Shown here: in pieces, positions 1 to 9,056 of the stretch | How positions within the stretch are numbered: position 1 is the stretch's first letter | How the letters are laid out: each line of letters opens with the position of its first letter | NCBI GenBank assembly: GCA_012744275.1 | Contig: JAAYIE010000003.1 | Location: 64,795-116,152, forward strand | Length of the DNA: 51,358 nt | Reading direction: 5' to 3' | Origin: Desulfobulbaceae bacterium | GTDB lineage: Bacteria > Desulfobacterota > Desulfobulbia > Desulfobulbales > Desulfobulbaceae | Translations under genes and position numbers: made by a program | The notes under the pieces: model-generated | Databases searched by the model: none | Seen by the model: only the letters and a program-made list of their open reading frames with translations | What the model was told of the DNA's origin: nothing

Positions 1-262
1 GACTTGTCATGGTCGCCCCCAAGGCGGCCAGGTATGCAGAATTACGAGAATCCGGGTTGCTGGTGGAAGGAATGTGTATGGGATACACGGCATCAATGGT
101 CGGGTCTGCTGCGAGCAGGGGCTGAAACGCCCGATCCACCACCCAGCCAATCCTGCCCTGCGGCTGGCACCGCTTCAGAGCATGGGCCAAGGGTAAGGTG
201 TGGATTACATCCCCCAGCGAACTTGGTTTGATGATGAGGATACGTTTTCCAAAAACCATCAT
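1..262 (-). CDS. Glycosyltransferase family 9 (heptosyltransferase-like), partial
   Basis: Only the first 87 codons are inside the window; the gene continues past position 1. The translated start contains RILIIKPSSLGDVIHTLP, the nucleotide-sugar/acceptor-side motif at the N-terminus of ADP-heptose:LPS heptosyltransferases (GT9, WaaC/WaaF type), followed by a Rossmann-like alternation. These enzymes add heptose to lipopolysaccharide inner core at the cytoplasmic face of the inner membrane. Two consecutive ATG codons (262 and 259) could start it. It begins 11 bases after the stop of the O-antigen ligase gene, so it is probably in the same operon as the ligase and msbA. Which heptosyltransferase it is cannot be told from this part. 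Confidence 0.85.
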   Translation of the reverse strand, partial: MMVFGKRILIIKPSSLGDVIHTLPLAHALKRCQPQGRIGWVVDRAFQPLLAADPTIDAVYPIHIPSTSNPDSRNSAYLAALGATMTS

Positions 263-273
263 TTGTGCCCTGA

Positions 274-1530
274 TCAACCGGGTAAGGCTGCGGGTTCATC
301 TTGTTTCGCTTGAGCAGAAACAACCGCACCGGTTGATGGTGCCTGCTTGTACAGTACCGCACAAAAAAGAGAGAAAAGGATGCCGGTCTCATGGATAAGC
401 AGATAGCTTTCCGTCCACATCACCACCAGAAAAAAAATCGGAAAGGCGAGGCGTAATTTCCCCCAGTCATCCGTGCTTTTCCAGGCCAGCCATAACTGCG
501 TCATAAAAAGCGCGAGCAAGGTGCCGAGGCCAAGCAGACCCAGTTGTACCGCAGCCAGGACATATTGATTATGCGGGTTATCAGTTACTGGCATATGCGG
601 AGACAACCTGTTATTTCTTTCAGCATAGGCTGGCTCAAAGCCACCGGTACCCACCCCTAACACTGGGGATTCTTTAAATATCTGCCAGGAATGTTCCCAA
701 AAAAAGAGCCGCTGCCCCACCGAGGTTTTAGGGTTGTGCTTGTATATTTGCACCTCATTTTTGGCCAGATCAACCCGTTCCTGAAATTTGTGGCTTAGGT
801 GGTAGGAAGCAAAAAAGATCAGGGGCGGAGCAAGGAGCAGAGCCAGTACCGCTTTCCAGGGGGTGGTTTGCAGATACTGAAAAAGCAACACGCCCACCAG
901 AACAAAGAACACCAATTGCCCGGTGCGCCCTTCGGTCATGAACATGTTGATAACCATCAAGCCCGTCAGCAGCGTCAGAGCCAGTCGCACCCACCCTTGC
1001 AGTTTGCCCCATACAAGCTGGTAGATCAGAAGATAAATGGTAATGGCCAGCATCGGATTGTAGACCACATGAAAACTTTTTTTGGTCAACTGTCCTGATG
1101 GTACACCCGCGTGCTGGATAAAACCCATCCAGGCCAGATAGGTGCAAAGCATCATCACACCCATGCCAGCAATGAAGGCCCACAACACTCTCCAACGCTG
1201 CTCTGGCCGGACAGCGGTCAAAAAAAATGGCATGAGCAACATCTTCCATTGCTTTTGGATGCCGGATGCACTGGCTCCAATAGCATCGTTCCACAGCAGG
1301 CCCAGAAAAAGTGCTGCAATGTACACTAAAACCACCCTGGCCATGGGGTTGCCGGTTATTTCCGTATATTTTTTTCGAAAATCACCTTCACACAGCCAAC
1401 CCGCCAGAAAAAGCAGGGCGCTGACGGATGCTACTGAGGTGGAAAGGGGCAGGAAAAAGGCCAAAAGGACGAGGAGCCAGGAATTGATCCAGCCTATGTT
1501 CTCCTGAAATTGTGATCTGGTCATCAGCAT
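274..1530 (-). CDS. O-antigen ligase / polymerase family membrane protein
   Basis: A 418-residue polytopic membrane protein with about 10-12 hydrophobic segments. The large loop near residues 275-320 carries the Wzy_C/WaaL signature, with GVGTGGFEPAYAER followed by DNPHNQYVLAAVQLG; the His and Arg residues around this loop are the ones known to matter in WaaL. The family joins undecaprenyl-linked O-antigen to lipid A-core in the periplasm, or polymerises O-units. It starts 3 bases after the msbA stop and precedes a GT9 gene, so a lipopolysaccharide core/O-antigen role is likely. Ligase versus polymerase cannot be separated by sequence alone; neighbourhood favours ligase (WaaL). Confidence 0.85.
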   Translation of the reverse strand: MLMTRSQFQENIGWINSWLLVLLAFFLPLSTSVASVSALLFLAGWLCEGDFRKKYTEITGNPMARVVLVYIAALFLGLLWNDAIGASASGIQKQWKMLLMPFFLTAVRPEQRWRVLWAFIAGMGVMMLCTYLAWMGFIQHAGVPSGQLTKKSFHVVYNPMLAITIYLLIYQLVWGKLQGWVRLALTLLTGLMVINMFMTEGRTGQLVFFVLVGVLLFQYLQTTPWKAVLALLLAPPLIFFASYHLSHKFQERVDLAKNEVQIYKHNPKTSVGQRLFFWEHSWQIFKESPVLGVGTGGFEPAYAERNNRLSPHMPVTDNPHNQYVLAAVQLGLLGLGTLLALFMTQLWLAWKSTDDWGKLRLAFPIFFLVVMWTESYLLIHETGILFSLFCAVLYKQAPSTGAVVSAQAKQDEPAALPG

Positions 1531-1533
1531 CCG

Positions 1534-3291
1534 TTATTCGGCAAATTGCAGTTGGTACAGTGAACTGTACTCCCCGCCTAGGGTTAGCAGCTGTCCATGG
1601 CTGCCTTCTTCCACCAAACGCCCGTTTTTCAGCACCGCAATACGATGCGCGTGTTTAATGGTTGAAAGCCGATGGGCAATGACAATAGTGGTGCGGTTTT
1701 GCATGAGATTATCAAGCGCCTTTTGCACCTCCCGCTCCGACTCGGTATCTAGGGAGGAGGTGGCTTCGTCTAGTATAAGGATGGGAGCATTTTTAAGGAG
1801 AGCCCGGGCAATGGAAATACGTTGCTGCTGTCCACCGGAAAGGCGTACTCCAGACTCACCGATGATCGTATCAAAACCCTCGGGCAAATCTTCTATGAAC
1901 TCCAAAGCATAGGCCGCGCGGGCTGCCTGGCGAATATCCTCCTCGCTTGAATCGCCGCGGCCATAGGCGATATTGTTGCGTACCGTATCGTTGAATAAGA
2001 TGGTCTGCTGGGTCACCATGGCCAGTTGCTGCCGCAGGGAGTGCAGCTGCAGGCTGCGAATATCTAAGCCGTCGATGCGAATGGCTCCGGATGAAACTTC
2101 ATAAAAACGCGGTACCAGATTGCTCAGCGTGGTCTTGCCACTACCGCTCGGCCCCACGAGCGCCAGCACCTCACCCTGGCGCACTGTCAGGTTCAGATCG
2201 TGCAGCACCGGCGTGTTGCCCTCATAGTGAAAGCTAACATTGTCCAACTCGATACGGTCATGAAAGGGTGGGAGCACAGAGGGGTTTGCCTGCTCACGAA
2301 TGTCTGGCTGTACGTCGAGCAGTTCAAAGATACGGGTCGCTGCCGCCATACCCTGCTGAATGGTGGCATTAATGCGGGTTACACCCTTAACCGGCTCGTA
2401 GAGCATGATCAGGGCGGTAAGAAAGGACATGAAAGTGCCTGGAGTGGAGTTACCCTGTAAAACCTGCACCCCGCCAAACCAGATAATCAGCGCCATGCCA
2501 ACCCCACCCATCATCTCCACCATAGGATGGCCCAAACAGCGGTATTTGGCATCCGACATGAGGATATTCATGATGGTTTGCATCTTGCCGGCAAAACGCG
2601 TTTTTTCAAAATCCTCCGTACAAAAGGCCTTGACGATGCGGATACCAGCAATGGTTTCGTGCAGCTGGCTGGTGGCATCGCCCATGCGGGTCTGATAACT
2701 GGTGCTCAAACGTCTGAATTTTTTCCCGAACATGACAATAGGTATCGCCGCCATGGGCAGAAAAACCATAGAGATGAGGGCAAGCTGCCAATCCATGTAA
2801 AAGATCACGCCCAGAAGCCCGAGTACGGAAAAAAAGTCGCGTAGCAGCCGGATAAGTGCATGCGAAACCGCACCTTGCAGCAGGCTGACATCGTTCATGA
2901 TGCGCGAAATCAGCTCGCCGGTGGGTGTTTTATGGAAAAAGGAGAGGGAAAGTTCATGGATGTGCGCATAGATACGGTTGCGCAAGTCGCGGATAATGCT
3001 CTGTCCCACCTTCTCCAATAGGTAGGAATAGGCAAAATAAAATATGCCCTTAACGAAGAAGACTGCCAACAAGGCCAAAGGCAGCAGGTTCAGGAGGCGG
3101 ACATCTTTTTTGTAGAATATTTCATCCAGCAGGGGCTGCACCATGTAAGCCTGCAGCGCGTTAAAAGCACCCACTGCCACCATACCCACCATGGCAATGG
3201 TCAACTGGGTAGAATACGGCTGCAACACTCCCCACAACCTTCTCAGGGTGGGGTTGTTGCGCAGTTGTATCCTTGTTTCTTTTTTAAACAT
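1534..3291 (-). CDS. msbA: Lipid A export ABC transporter, permease/ATP-binding protein MsbA
   Basis: 585 residues from the ATG at 3291, very near the usual MsbA length (E. coli 582). The N-terminal half is a six-helix ABC exporter membrane domain. The C-terminal half has all nucleotide-binding motifs: Walker A GPSGSGKTT, signature LSGGQQQRISIARALL, Walker B ILILDEATSSLD and the switch histidine in VIAHRLSTI. The homodimer flips lipid A-core from inner to outer leaflet of the inner membrane. A longer reading from a TTG at 3348 would add 19 residues that look nothing like the family, so the ATG is preferred although no clear Shine-Dalgarno precedes it. The neighbouring ligase and heptosyltransferase genes support a lipopolysaccharide role over a drug exporter. 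Confidence 0.92.
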   Translation of the reverse strand: MFKKETRIQLRNNPTLRRLWGVLQPYSTQLTIAMVGMVAVGAFNALQAYMVQPLLDEIFYKKDVRLLNLLPLALLAVFFVKGIFYFAYSYLLEKVGQSIIRDLRNRIYAHIHELSLSFFHKTPTGELISRIMNDVSLLQGAVSHALIRLLRDFFSVLGLLGVIFYMDWQLALISMVFLPMAAIPIVMFGKKFRRLSTSYQTRMGDATSQLHETIAGIRIVKAFCTEDFEKTRFAGKMQTIMNILMSDAKYRCLGHPMVEMMGGVGMALIIWFGGVQVLQGNSTPGTFMSFLTALIMLYEPVKGVTRINATIQQGMAAATRIFELLDVQPDIREQANPSVLPPFHDRIELDNVSFHYEGNTPVLHDLNLTVRQGEVLALVGPSGSGKTTLSNLVPRFYEVSSGAIRIDGLDIRSLQLHSLRQQLAMVTQQTILFNDTVRNNIAYGRGDSSEEDIRQAARAAYALEFIEDLPEGFDTIIGESGVRLSGGQQQRISIARALLKNAPILILDEATSSLDTESEREVQKALDNLMQNRTTIVIAHRLSTIKHAHRIAVLKNGRLVEEGSHGQLLTLGGEYSSLYQLQFAE

Positions 3292-3431
3292 GCAAACGAT
3301 TATATATGCGTATCCCGCCCCGACGCTGTGTTCGGCGCCCATGGGCAAGGCCTGTATGGTTTGAGATCATTTTCCGGTCAAGCGCATCCACGTACATAAA
3401 AGAAAGTCGCGCGTCAATCATGTACACTTTT

Positions 3432-5714
3432 TCAGGCAAGAACGCCACTATAGTTCCCGGAAAAGTGCGGTAAAACCGCTGCTCTGCCACCCATGAGGGT
3501 CATAATAAGGGCTGCTTCCCGTTTCGGATTGCCCCGGCTGAGGTCCACCACCAGATAATTCAGACCACTGTCGGCCAGCTCCCGGCTGTGGGCCAATAAA
3601 GAAAAAGGCTGATGTGGATACACGTACACACTGTCGTGTTGCTCTCTAAGGAAGTATCGCTCGCCGTGCGGACTGACCAGGGAATACCGTCCTTTAAAAT
3701 GCGGGGCTTGCGAACGGGAGGTGAAAAGAGCGGGACGGCCGTATACCAGAAGCCCTACTGCGCAAGAGGAGAATGTGCTGCTCTCCCATTCATCTGGAGT
3801 GGCGGCCAGGGCTGCCATGATGGTAGAACGGTCTGTCTCCATAGAGAATTGCACGCCACTGAAGCCCGCCCAAGCCATGGCTGCTATAGCGCTGCGGTTG
3901 AGCAGGTTAAAGGTATAATCGCCGAACAGTTCCAGACCTGTTTGTTTTCCCGTATCACCGTCATGCGCCGCAGCAAACAGGCACAGTTGACCCGGATGCC
4001 CCAACTGGAACGAGTTGAACGAGGCAGCCTGCAAACGCTCAATGGTCTGCCGGAACCAAGCCAGACGTTCCTCAATAATGACCGGCGGCAAGGCCCAGGT
4101 CAGTTTGGTTGAACGCAGAAATTTTTGTAAGTGTCCGGCAAGCGCCAGCTCCACGTTCTCAGCACTCAATTCCAGCAGCAAACGTGAAACAGGAAAAGGA
4201 TAGCGGAGACGCAAAACCTCAGGAGAAGTCGCTTGGAGCCACCACTGGATCTGGTTGAGGCGCCGATTACCCGATCTACTGCGCCTATCTGTCTGTCCTG
4301 ACTGTCGCTGGTCAATTTTTTCTTTAGAGCGATGGGCCGGCAGATTCGTACCGGCAGATCCCTGCAGAAGTGCCTCGGCAAAGCCTGCCGACATGGGCAT
4401 TGATTTTCGCTCGACAATCAGACGCGCCAATGCCGAGCTTATCTGTTCCCTGCGGCCGCTCTCATCCACCCGGTAGAGTTTGCCATGGAAGGGAGGGCGA
4501 AGCGCGCCAAGCCTGGCATCCTGAACACGTATTTCCACGATCTCTCCGGCCTGGGCCCTGCGGCGGGCCTTGCCTGCTACCCGAAAAACACGCAAGGTAA
4601 AGCTGATCCTGGTGTCGCTTCGCTCCTCGTGCAGGCGCAGGCGGTCGCCGGCAGATACGGGGGTGCGCAATTGCACTAGCAACTGGACGGCCACCACCTT
4701 ACCCTGATGACGAACAGTTTCCATACCTTGCAGCATACCCGCCAAAATACCGGTATTGCCGGAACGCTCCGGGCTGATCAATTCAGAGCCCGATTCTGCC
4801 CCGTCCAGAAAAAAACCACTGCTGCGTCGGCGGCCCATGGCGGCATCCAAGCAATCCTGCGCCTCTTTCAACAGGCGTGCTCGGTGCTTAGAGTCATTTT
4901 CTTCGCGTGCATCCAGGGCAAGACGGTAGGCACGCACCGTATTGCGCACATAAGCCACCGACTTGAGTCTGCCCTCAATTTTCAAGCTCGCCACCCCTGC
5001 TGCGGTCAGGGTATCGAGTTGCTCAATGCCACTCAGGTCATTCATGGAAAAAAAGTAGCCGCCATCAGATGCAGCGCTCTTGCCGCTCTGACCGGAGGAC
5101 AGCCACTGGTAGCGGCGGCGGCAGGGTTGCACGCACTGGCCCCGTAAACTCGATCTGCCGCCATGCAAACTGGAAAAGCGGCACAGGCCCGAATAACTGA
5201 AGCACATGGCCCCATGTACAAACAGCTCAAGTTCGACACCGATAGTCCCAGCCAACTGGGCAATGTGGCCGATTTCCCGAAGATGCAGTTCCCTGGCCAA
5301 AACTACTCGTTTGCAACCTAAAGCAGCAAAATACTCGACTGCCACAGAATTGTGGGCCGCCATCAGGGTAGATGCATGCAGGGGAAGCTGCGGGAAAAAA
5401 CGACGCGCCAGATGCACAAGTCCCAAATCTTGCACGATGAGTGCATCTGCCTGCATCTGTTCAATGCGACCCAGAGTTTCCAGGGCCAAGCGTAATTCTT
5501 CCTCCTTAATGAGGCTGTTCATGGCCAGATACACCTTTTTTCCCTGATCATGCGCACTCTGGATCATGGCCGCAATTTCCGCAAAAGAAAAATCTCTGGC
5601 CAGGGCGCGTGCATTGAAAACCGGCGCGCCTAGATACACGGCATCCGCACCCTCAGCCAAGGCCGCTTCAAAGGCAGGAATAGTCCCGGCTGGGGCAAGT
5701 AGCTCCATCTTCAT
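3432..5714 (-). CDS. U32 family peptidase-like protein (RlhA/YdcP type)
   Basis: About 760 residues. It starts ELLAPAGTIPAFEAALAEGADAVYLG, an N-terminal TIM-barrel start typical of peptidase family U32, and carries the family signature ELFVHGAMCFSYSGLC near residue 165, followed by further cysteines (GQCVQPC). In characterised relatives these cysteines hold an Fe-S cluster, and the proteins hydroxylate RNA (RlhA acts on 23S rRNA C2501, TrhP on tRNA) rather than cleave protein. The middle part resembles the DUF3656 region found in RlhA. The protein is roughly 100 residues longer than E. coli RlhA, with an additional C-terminal domain. Start chosen at ATG 5714; ATG 5708 or TTG 5723 are alternatives. 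The exact substrate is inferred, not shown. Confidence 0.85.
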   Translation of the reverse strand: MKMELLAPAGTIPAFEAALAEGADAVYLGAPVFNARALARDFSFAEIAAMIQSAHDQGKKVYLAMNSLIKEEELRLALETLGRIEQMQADALIVQDLGLVHLARRFFPQLPLHASTLMAAHNSVAVEYFAALGCKRVVLARELHLREIGHIAQLAGTIGVELELFVHGAMCFSYSGLCRFSSLHGGRSSLRGQCVQPCRRRYQWLSSGQSGKSAASDGGYFFSMNDLSGIEQLDTLTAAGVASLKIEGRLKSVAYVRNTVRAYRLALDAREENDSKHRARLLKEAQDCLDAAMGRRRSSGFFLDGAESGSELISPERSGNTGILAGMLQGMETVRHQGKVVAVQLLVQLRTPVSAGDRLRLHEERSDTRISFTLRVFRVAGKARRRAQAGEIVEIRVQDARLGALRPPFHGKLYRVDESGRREQISSALARLIVERKSMPMSAGFAEALLQGSAGTNLPAHRSKEKIDQRQSGQTDRRSRSGNRRLNQIQWWLQATSPEVLRLRYPFPVSRLLLELSAENVELALAGHLQKFLRSTKLTWALPPVIIEERLAWFRQTIERLQAASFNSFQLGHPGQLCLFAAAHDGDTGKQTGLELFGDYTFNLLNRSAIAAMAWAGFSGVQFSMETDRSTIMAALAATPDEWESSTFSSCAVGLLVYGRPALFTSRSQAPHFKGRYSLVSPHGERYFLREQHDSVYVYPHQPFSLLAHSRELADSGLNYLVVDLSRGNPKREAALIMTLMGGRAAVLPHFSGNYSGVLA

Positions 5715-5802
5715 AAATGACAAAGGACGGATTATAGGAAAAAAGGAACGGTCACTGCCGCTACGGAACAGGGAAAGCTCACAACAGCCTACAGATTGTC
5801 AA

Positions 5803-7242
5803 TTAAGGGCCTTCCTGGGTAATATAGCAGGGGGGGAGTGGCAAAATAAAATAGAAGTTATTGCCCTCTCGGGTGGCTTCATGCCCGACTTTGCCACCAT
5901 GCATTTCCACCACATGGCGAATGAAGGACAATCCATGCCCGCTACCGGGCAAATCTGTATCGCTTTCACCCCTGGTGCCCTCGGAAAAGAACCGGTTCCC
6001 TTCCTCAGGGCTCAGGGCCGGTCCGGTGGTAAACACATTGAACTTGATGCCAAATTGTCCTGGGCGTGGGAAGTTGTCCACCCGTTCCCGGCCATAGGCC
6101 ACCGCCTTGCGGCGTTGACCACGATAATCGATGATTTCACGCGTATACTTCGCTGCATTGGAAAACAAATTGGCATATACCTGCGCAAGTAAACCAATGT
6201 CCACCATGATGGGAATTTCTTCCTCATCCATATTCATCGGTCTGTCCACATTGATGTTGGCAGCAGCCAACCGGGCAGCATAGTGTTCGAGTTGGGGGAT
6301 GATCACCTCCTGCTCAATGAGGCAGCGCTTGGGCCGCAGTACCAGGTGCCCCTGTTCAAAGTGCTCACGCCGAAAAAGGCTCTCGATAAAGAGGGTCATG
6401 TGGCTGTGGTGTTTAACGATCTCCAGGTAATCGCTGCGCAGAGAATCTTCGATGAACTGCAGCTCCTGGGCGCATTGACGGCATGAATCATGTCCTTCTT
6501 CGTCCTGGGTTATGGCCTGCAAACGCCGACGCATGACATTGAGCATGCCGATACGTTTGTTCAGCTGGTTGAACAGATGGCGGAAATACATGTTGGGTAC
6601 AATCACATTGTGCTCAATGTCCAGTACCAGAGTGTTGATAAACTTCAGACGAGCAACATTTTGCCTGGCAATAAGGCGGTTATCCAGATTATAGCCAATA
6701 CGGTTGGCGTATTTACCAAGAAAGAAACGGTCATTTTCGTCCAGGCTGTCGTTGCCGCGCACAACAAGCATACCCAGCAGGAGTCCATGGTCGGCATTAG
6801 TGTGCACGTCGTTCCAGAGCTCCATCTGATTGACCGACTTGATCAGGGCTCCCTGTTTCAGATTATGGCGGCTGAATACCGGCACCACAAAGCAGCCAGC
6901 TTCAATATATGTGTCCTCCGCAGTATGCACCGGAAAGGTGGCGGGCTCAGGTTCCGACAATACCCCACGATCGCAGGAACACACCAGTTCAAGTGAGCCA
7001 TCCTGTTCCCGGCAGATATACAGATCGCAGGCAATGCCAGCCATGGTCAGGGGAACCGCCACACAGATGCGGTAAAAATCCTCCAGCTGGTCAAATTCCT
7101 GGGCCAGATCAAAGAAAGCCTTCAAGAAATCATTGCGGCCCTGCGAAAAATTGTAGCGCTCGTAACTCTCTACCTTGTCATGAATACGCCGAACTATGGC
7201 GTTAAAATCGTCAGGTATGGCAAGAGCAGATGAAGCAGTCAT
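5803..7242 (-). CDS. Cytoplasmic sensor histidine kinase
   Basis: 479 residues without membrane segments. Residues about 35-185 look like a GAF-type sensory region (ends around LLGMLVVRGNDSLDENDRFFLGKYANRIG). A helical segment follows with LDIEHNVIVP, where the histidine is the likely phosphorylation site. The C-terminus is an HATPase_c domain: N-box LFSNAAKYTRE, then a glycine-rich lid GSGHGLSFIRHVVEMHGGKV and a final strand NNFYFILP. The stretch around the histidine is not a standard HisKA H-box (E-H-N rather than H-E-x-R/L-T), so the phospho-acceptor assignment is an inference. No response regulator gene is adjacent, so its partner must be encoded elsewhere. Confidence 0.8.
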   Translation of the reverse strand: MTASSALAIPDDFNAIVRRIHDKVESYERYNFSQGRNDFLKAFFDLAQEFDQLEDFYRICVAVPLTMAGIACDLYICREQDGSLELVCSCDRGVLSEPEPATFPVHTAEDTYIEAGCFVVPVFSRHNLKQGALIKSVNQMELWNDVHTNADHGLLLGMLVVRGNDSLDENDRFFLGKYANRIGYNLDNRLIARQNVARLKFINTLVLDIEHNVIVPNMYFRHLFNQLNKRIGMLNVMRRRLQAITQDEEGHDSCRQCAQELQFIEDSLRSDYLEIVKHHSHMTLFIESLFRREHFEQGHLVLRPKRCLIEQEVIIPQLEHYAARLAAANINVDRPMNMDEEEIPIMVDIGLLAQVYANLFSNAAKYTREIIDYRGQRRKAVAYGRERVDNFPRPGQFGIKFNVFTTGPALSPEEGNRFFSEGTRGESDTDLPGSGHGLSFIRHVVEMHGGKVGHEATREGNNFYFILPLPPCYITQEGP

Positions 7243-7304
7243 GATGGAGCCTGGTGTGTGTAGGCAGAATAATGGATGCTGAATGGGTACCGCAGCCCAT
7301 ATCT

Positions 7305-7841
7305 TCAGGGAGCGCTGAGCAGCACCTTGTCGGCACCTCCGCTTTCGCGCAGGAGCACATCAACACGCTCGCCCTTGCCCACCCTCACATGCATACCCAC
7401 GTAATCGGGTTGAATCGGCAGCTCCCGGCCGCCACGGTCAACCAAAACCACCAGCTGAATAGACAGCGGCCTGCCATAATCCATGATCGCATCCATGGCG
7501 GCACGAATCGTCCTGCCGGTAAAGATTACATCATCCACCAGAATCACCCGTCTGTCCTCCATAAGAAAACCGATTTCCGATTTCTTCACCACCGGGTTCT
7601 GGGAGATGAGGCTCCAGTCGTCGCGGTAGAGGGTGATGTCCAGATTGCCGGAGGGCAAAACAATGTCTGTCCCCTGGGCTTCAAGCAGTTCCTTTAACCG
7701 TTGGGCCACAAAGACTCCACCGGTATGTACGCCGATAATAGAAAGCTCATCCAGGCCACGGTTGCGCTCGATGATCTCCAGACAGATGCGGTCGAGACTA
7801 CGGTCGATATCATCTCTGTTCATGATGATTTTTGCTGTCAT
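7305..7841 (-). CDS. pyrR: Bifunctional pyr operon regulator / uracil phosphoribosyltransferase PyrR
   Basis: 178 residues from the ATG at 7841, which has an AAGGAG ribosome-binding site 6 bases upstream and overlaps the purN stop in an ATGA junction. The phosphoribosyltransferase signature VILVDDVIFTGRTIRAAMD lies at about residues 90-110. PyrR proteins bind UMP/UTP and either attenuate pyr mRNA or bind PRPP and uracil to make UMP. N-terminal residues TAKIIMNRDDIDRSLDRI match the family start. Extending to 7916 would add 25 residues out of the purN frame and is not supported. Placement after purine genes suggests a nucleotide-metabolism operon; whether the RNA-binding activity is kept cannot be seen. 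Confidence 0.92.
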   Translation of the reverse strand: MTAKIIMNRDDIDRSLDRICLEIIERNRGLDELSIIGVHTGGVFVAQRLKELLEAQGTDIVLPSGNLDITLYRDDWSLISQNPVVKKSEIGFLMEDRRVILVDDVIFTGRTIRAAMDAIMDYGRPLSIQLVVLVDRGGRELPIQPDYVGMHVRVGKGERVDVLLRESGGADKVLLSAP

Positions 7842-8419
7842 TGCCCACTCCTTGTCCAGAAATACTCCACTCCCAGCCGATCCACCATATTGATGGCCTC
7901 TGGGAAGACTTCGCACTCCACCGCAAAAACCTTGGCCGCAATGTCGTCTGGGTTGTCATCCAAATCCAGGTTGACACAACGCTGCAACACAATGGGTCCA
8001 GCATCATATTCTTCGTTGGCAAAATGCACGGTACAGCCGCTCACGGTACAGCCACGCGCCTTGACAGCCTCATGTACATGGTGACCGTAAAAACCCGGCC
8101 CGCAGAAGGACGGAATCAGCGCTGGGTGGATGTTGAGTACCGCCCGCTGCAGGCTTTGAGGCGGCGTATACAATTTGAGATAACCGGCCAGGGCAATAAG
8201 GTCAACGGAGTAGTTGGCAAGTGCGGCATTAACAGCTGCATTGTCTGCGGCATAATGGGCTGGATAGCCGTAGTTCCGCGCCTTCTCCAGACCGAGCGCC
8301 CTGACGTTATTGGTAATGACCACCTGAATAGTAGCCGCCAGGCTGCCAGCGACAATGCGCTGATGAAAATTGTCCAGGGTTCTGCCGCTGCCGGAGAGTA
8401 GCACCGCCATCCTACGCAT
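7838..8419 (-). CDS. purN: Phosphoribosylglycinamide formyltransferase PurN
   Basis: 193 residues. PurN transfers a formyl group from 10-formyltetrahydrofolate to GAR in purine synthesis. The N-terminal phosphate-binding loop VLLSGSGRTLDNF, the catalytic block NIHPALIPSF (Asn and His) and the aspartate of DAGPIVLQ are all present. The chosen ATG at 8419 gives the usual length, has an AGGGAG element 7 bases upstream, and overlaps the end of the IMP cyclohydrolase gene by 8 bases; the reading extended to 8491 runs into the neighbouring gene in another frame. It also overlaps pyrR, so the three genes are translationally coupled. Confidence 0.94.
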   Translation of the reverse strand: MRRMAVLLSGSGRTLDNFHQRIVAGSLAATIQVVITNNVRALGLEKARNYGYPAHYAADNAAVNAALANYSVDLIALAGYLKLYTPPQSLQRAVLNIHPALIPSFCGPGFYGHHVHEAVKARGCTVSGCTVHFANEEYDAGPIVLQRCVNLDLDDNPDDIAAKVFAVECEVFPEAINMVDRLGVEYFWTRSGQ

Positions 8420-9041
8420 TCCCAAACTCCCTGAAAAAGGGATGCTGCACCGGTTCAATACCGCTGAGCCACTGGCTGATGGCCGTGTCATAGGCGCTGG
8501 TCAGGCTAAAGACCTTGCACGCCAGGCGGAAACGAGTCTCAAGGGAGGTGTGACCTTTCTCACCCAACTCCTGCAGCACCTGCGGGTAGTCGGTCGGATC
8601 GACAATGACGGTGACATCCTGAAAATTTTTAGCTGCCGCCCGCAGCAGGGTGGGGCCACCGATGTCGATCTGCTCGACGGCTTCGACGAGGCTGCAGGCT
8701 GGATCGGCCACAGCCTGCGCAAAGGCATACAGGTTGACCACAACCAGATCAATTGGTCCAAAACCGTGGCTACGACACTGATCAACATGTTCGGGATTTG
8801 CGCGCTGAAACAAAATGCCGCCGTGCACCTTGGGGTGCAAAGTCTTCACCCGGCCGTCAAACAGTTCAGGAAAACCTGTGAAATCGGAAACTTCCACCAC
8901 TGCGAGCCCTGCCTCCCGCAGCACCTTCGCGGTGCCACCGGTGGAGAGCAGTTCAATGCCCAAAGCGGCCAGGGCACCAGCAAAGGCGGTGCATCCACTC
9001 TTGTCTGTCAGACTGATGAGGGCGCGTTTTGCTTTTTGCAT
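8412..9041 (-). CDS. purH: Stand-alone IMP cyclohydrolase (N-terminal domain of PurH)
   Basis: 209 residues that match only the first third of bifunctional PurH: an MGS-like fold with ALISLTDKSG at the start, LLSTGGTAKVLREAG, the loop TGFPELFDGRVKTLHPKVHG and DIGGPTLLRAAAKNF. This domain closes the last ring of IMP. The AICAR formyltransferase domain that normally follows (about 300 residues) is absent: the frame stops and purN begins. The gene has a good AAGGAAG site 5 bases before its ATG, inside the end of hslR. The formyltransferase step must therefore be supplied by another gene outside the window. I see no sign of a frameshift remnant of the missing domain. Confidence 0.93.
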   Translation of the reverse strand: MQKAKRALISLTDKSGCTAFAGALAALGIELLSTGGTAKVLREAGLAVVEVSDFTGFPELFDGRVKTLHPKVHGGILFQRANPEHVDQCRSHGFGPIDLVVVNLYAFAQAVADPACSLVEAVEQIDIGGPTLLRAAAKNFQDVTVIVDPTDYPQVLQELGEKGHTSLETRFRLACKVFSLTSAYDTAISQWLSGIEPVQHPFFREFGNA

Positions 9042-9056
9042 GCTTCTTCCTTTTTC

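Noticed and set aside
4707-5147. 146-codon plus-strand frame
   Set aside because: Antisense to the U32 gene, with no ribosome-binding site and no similarity.
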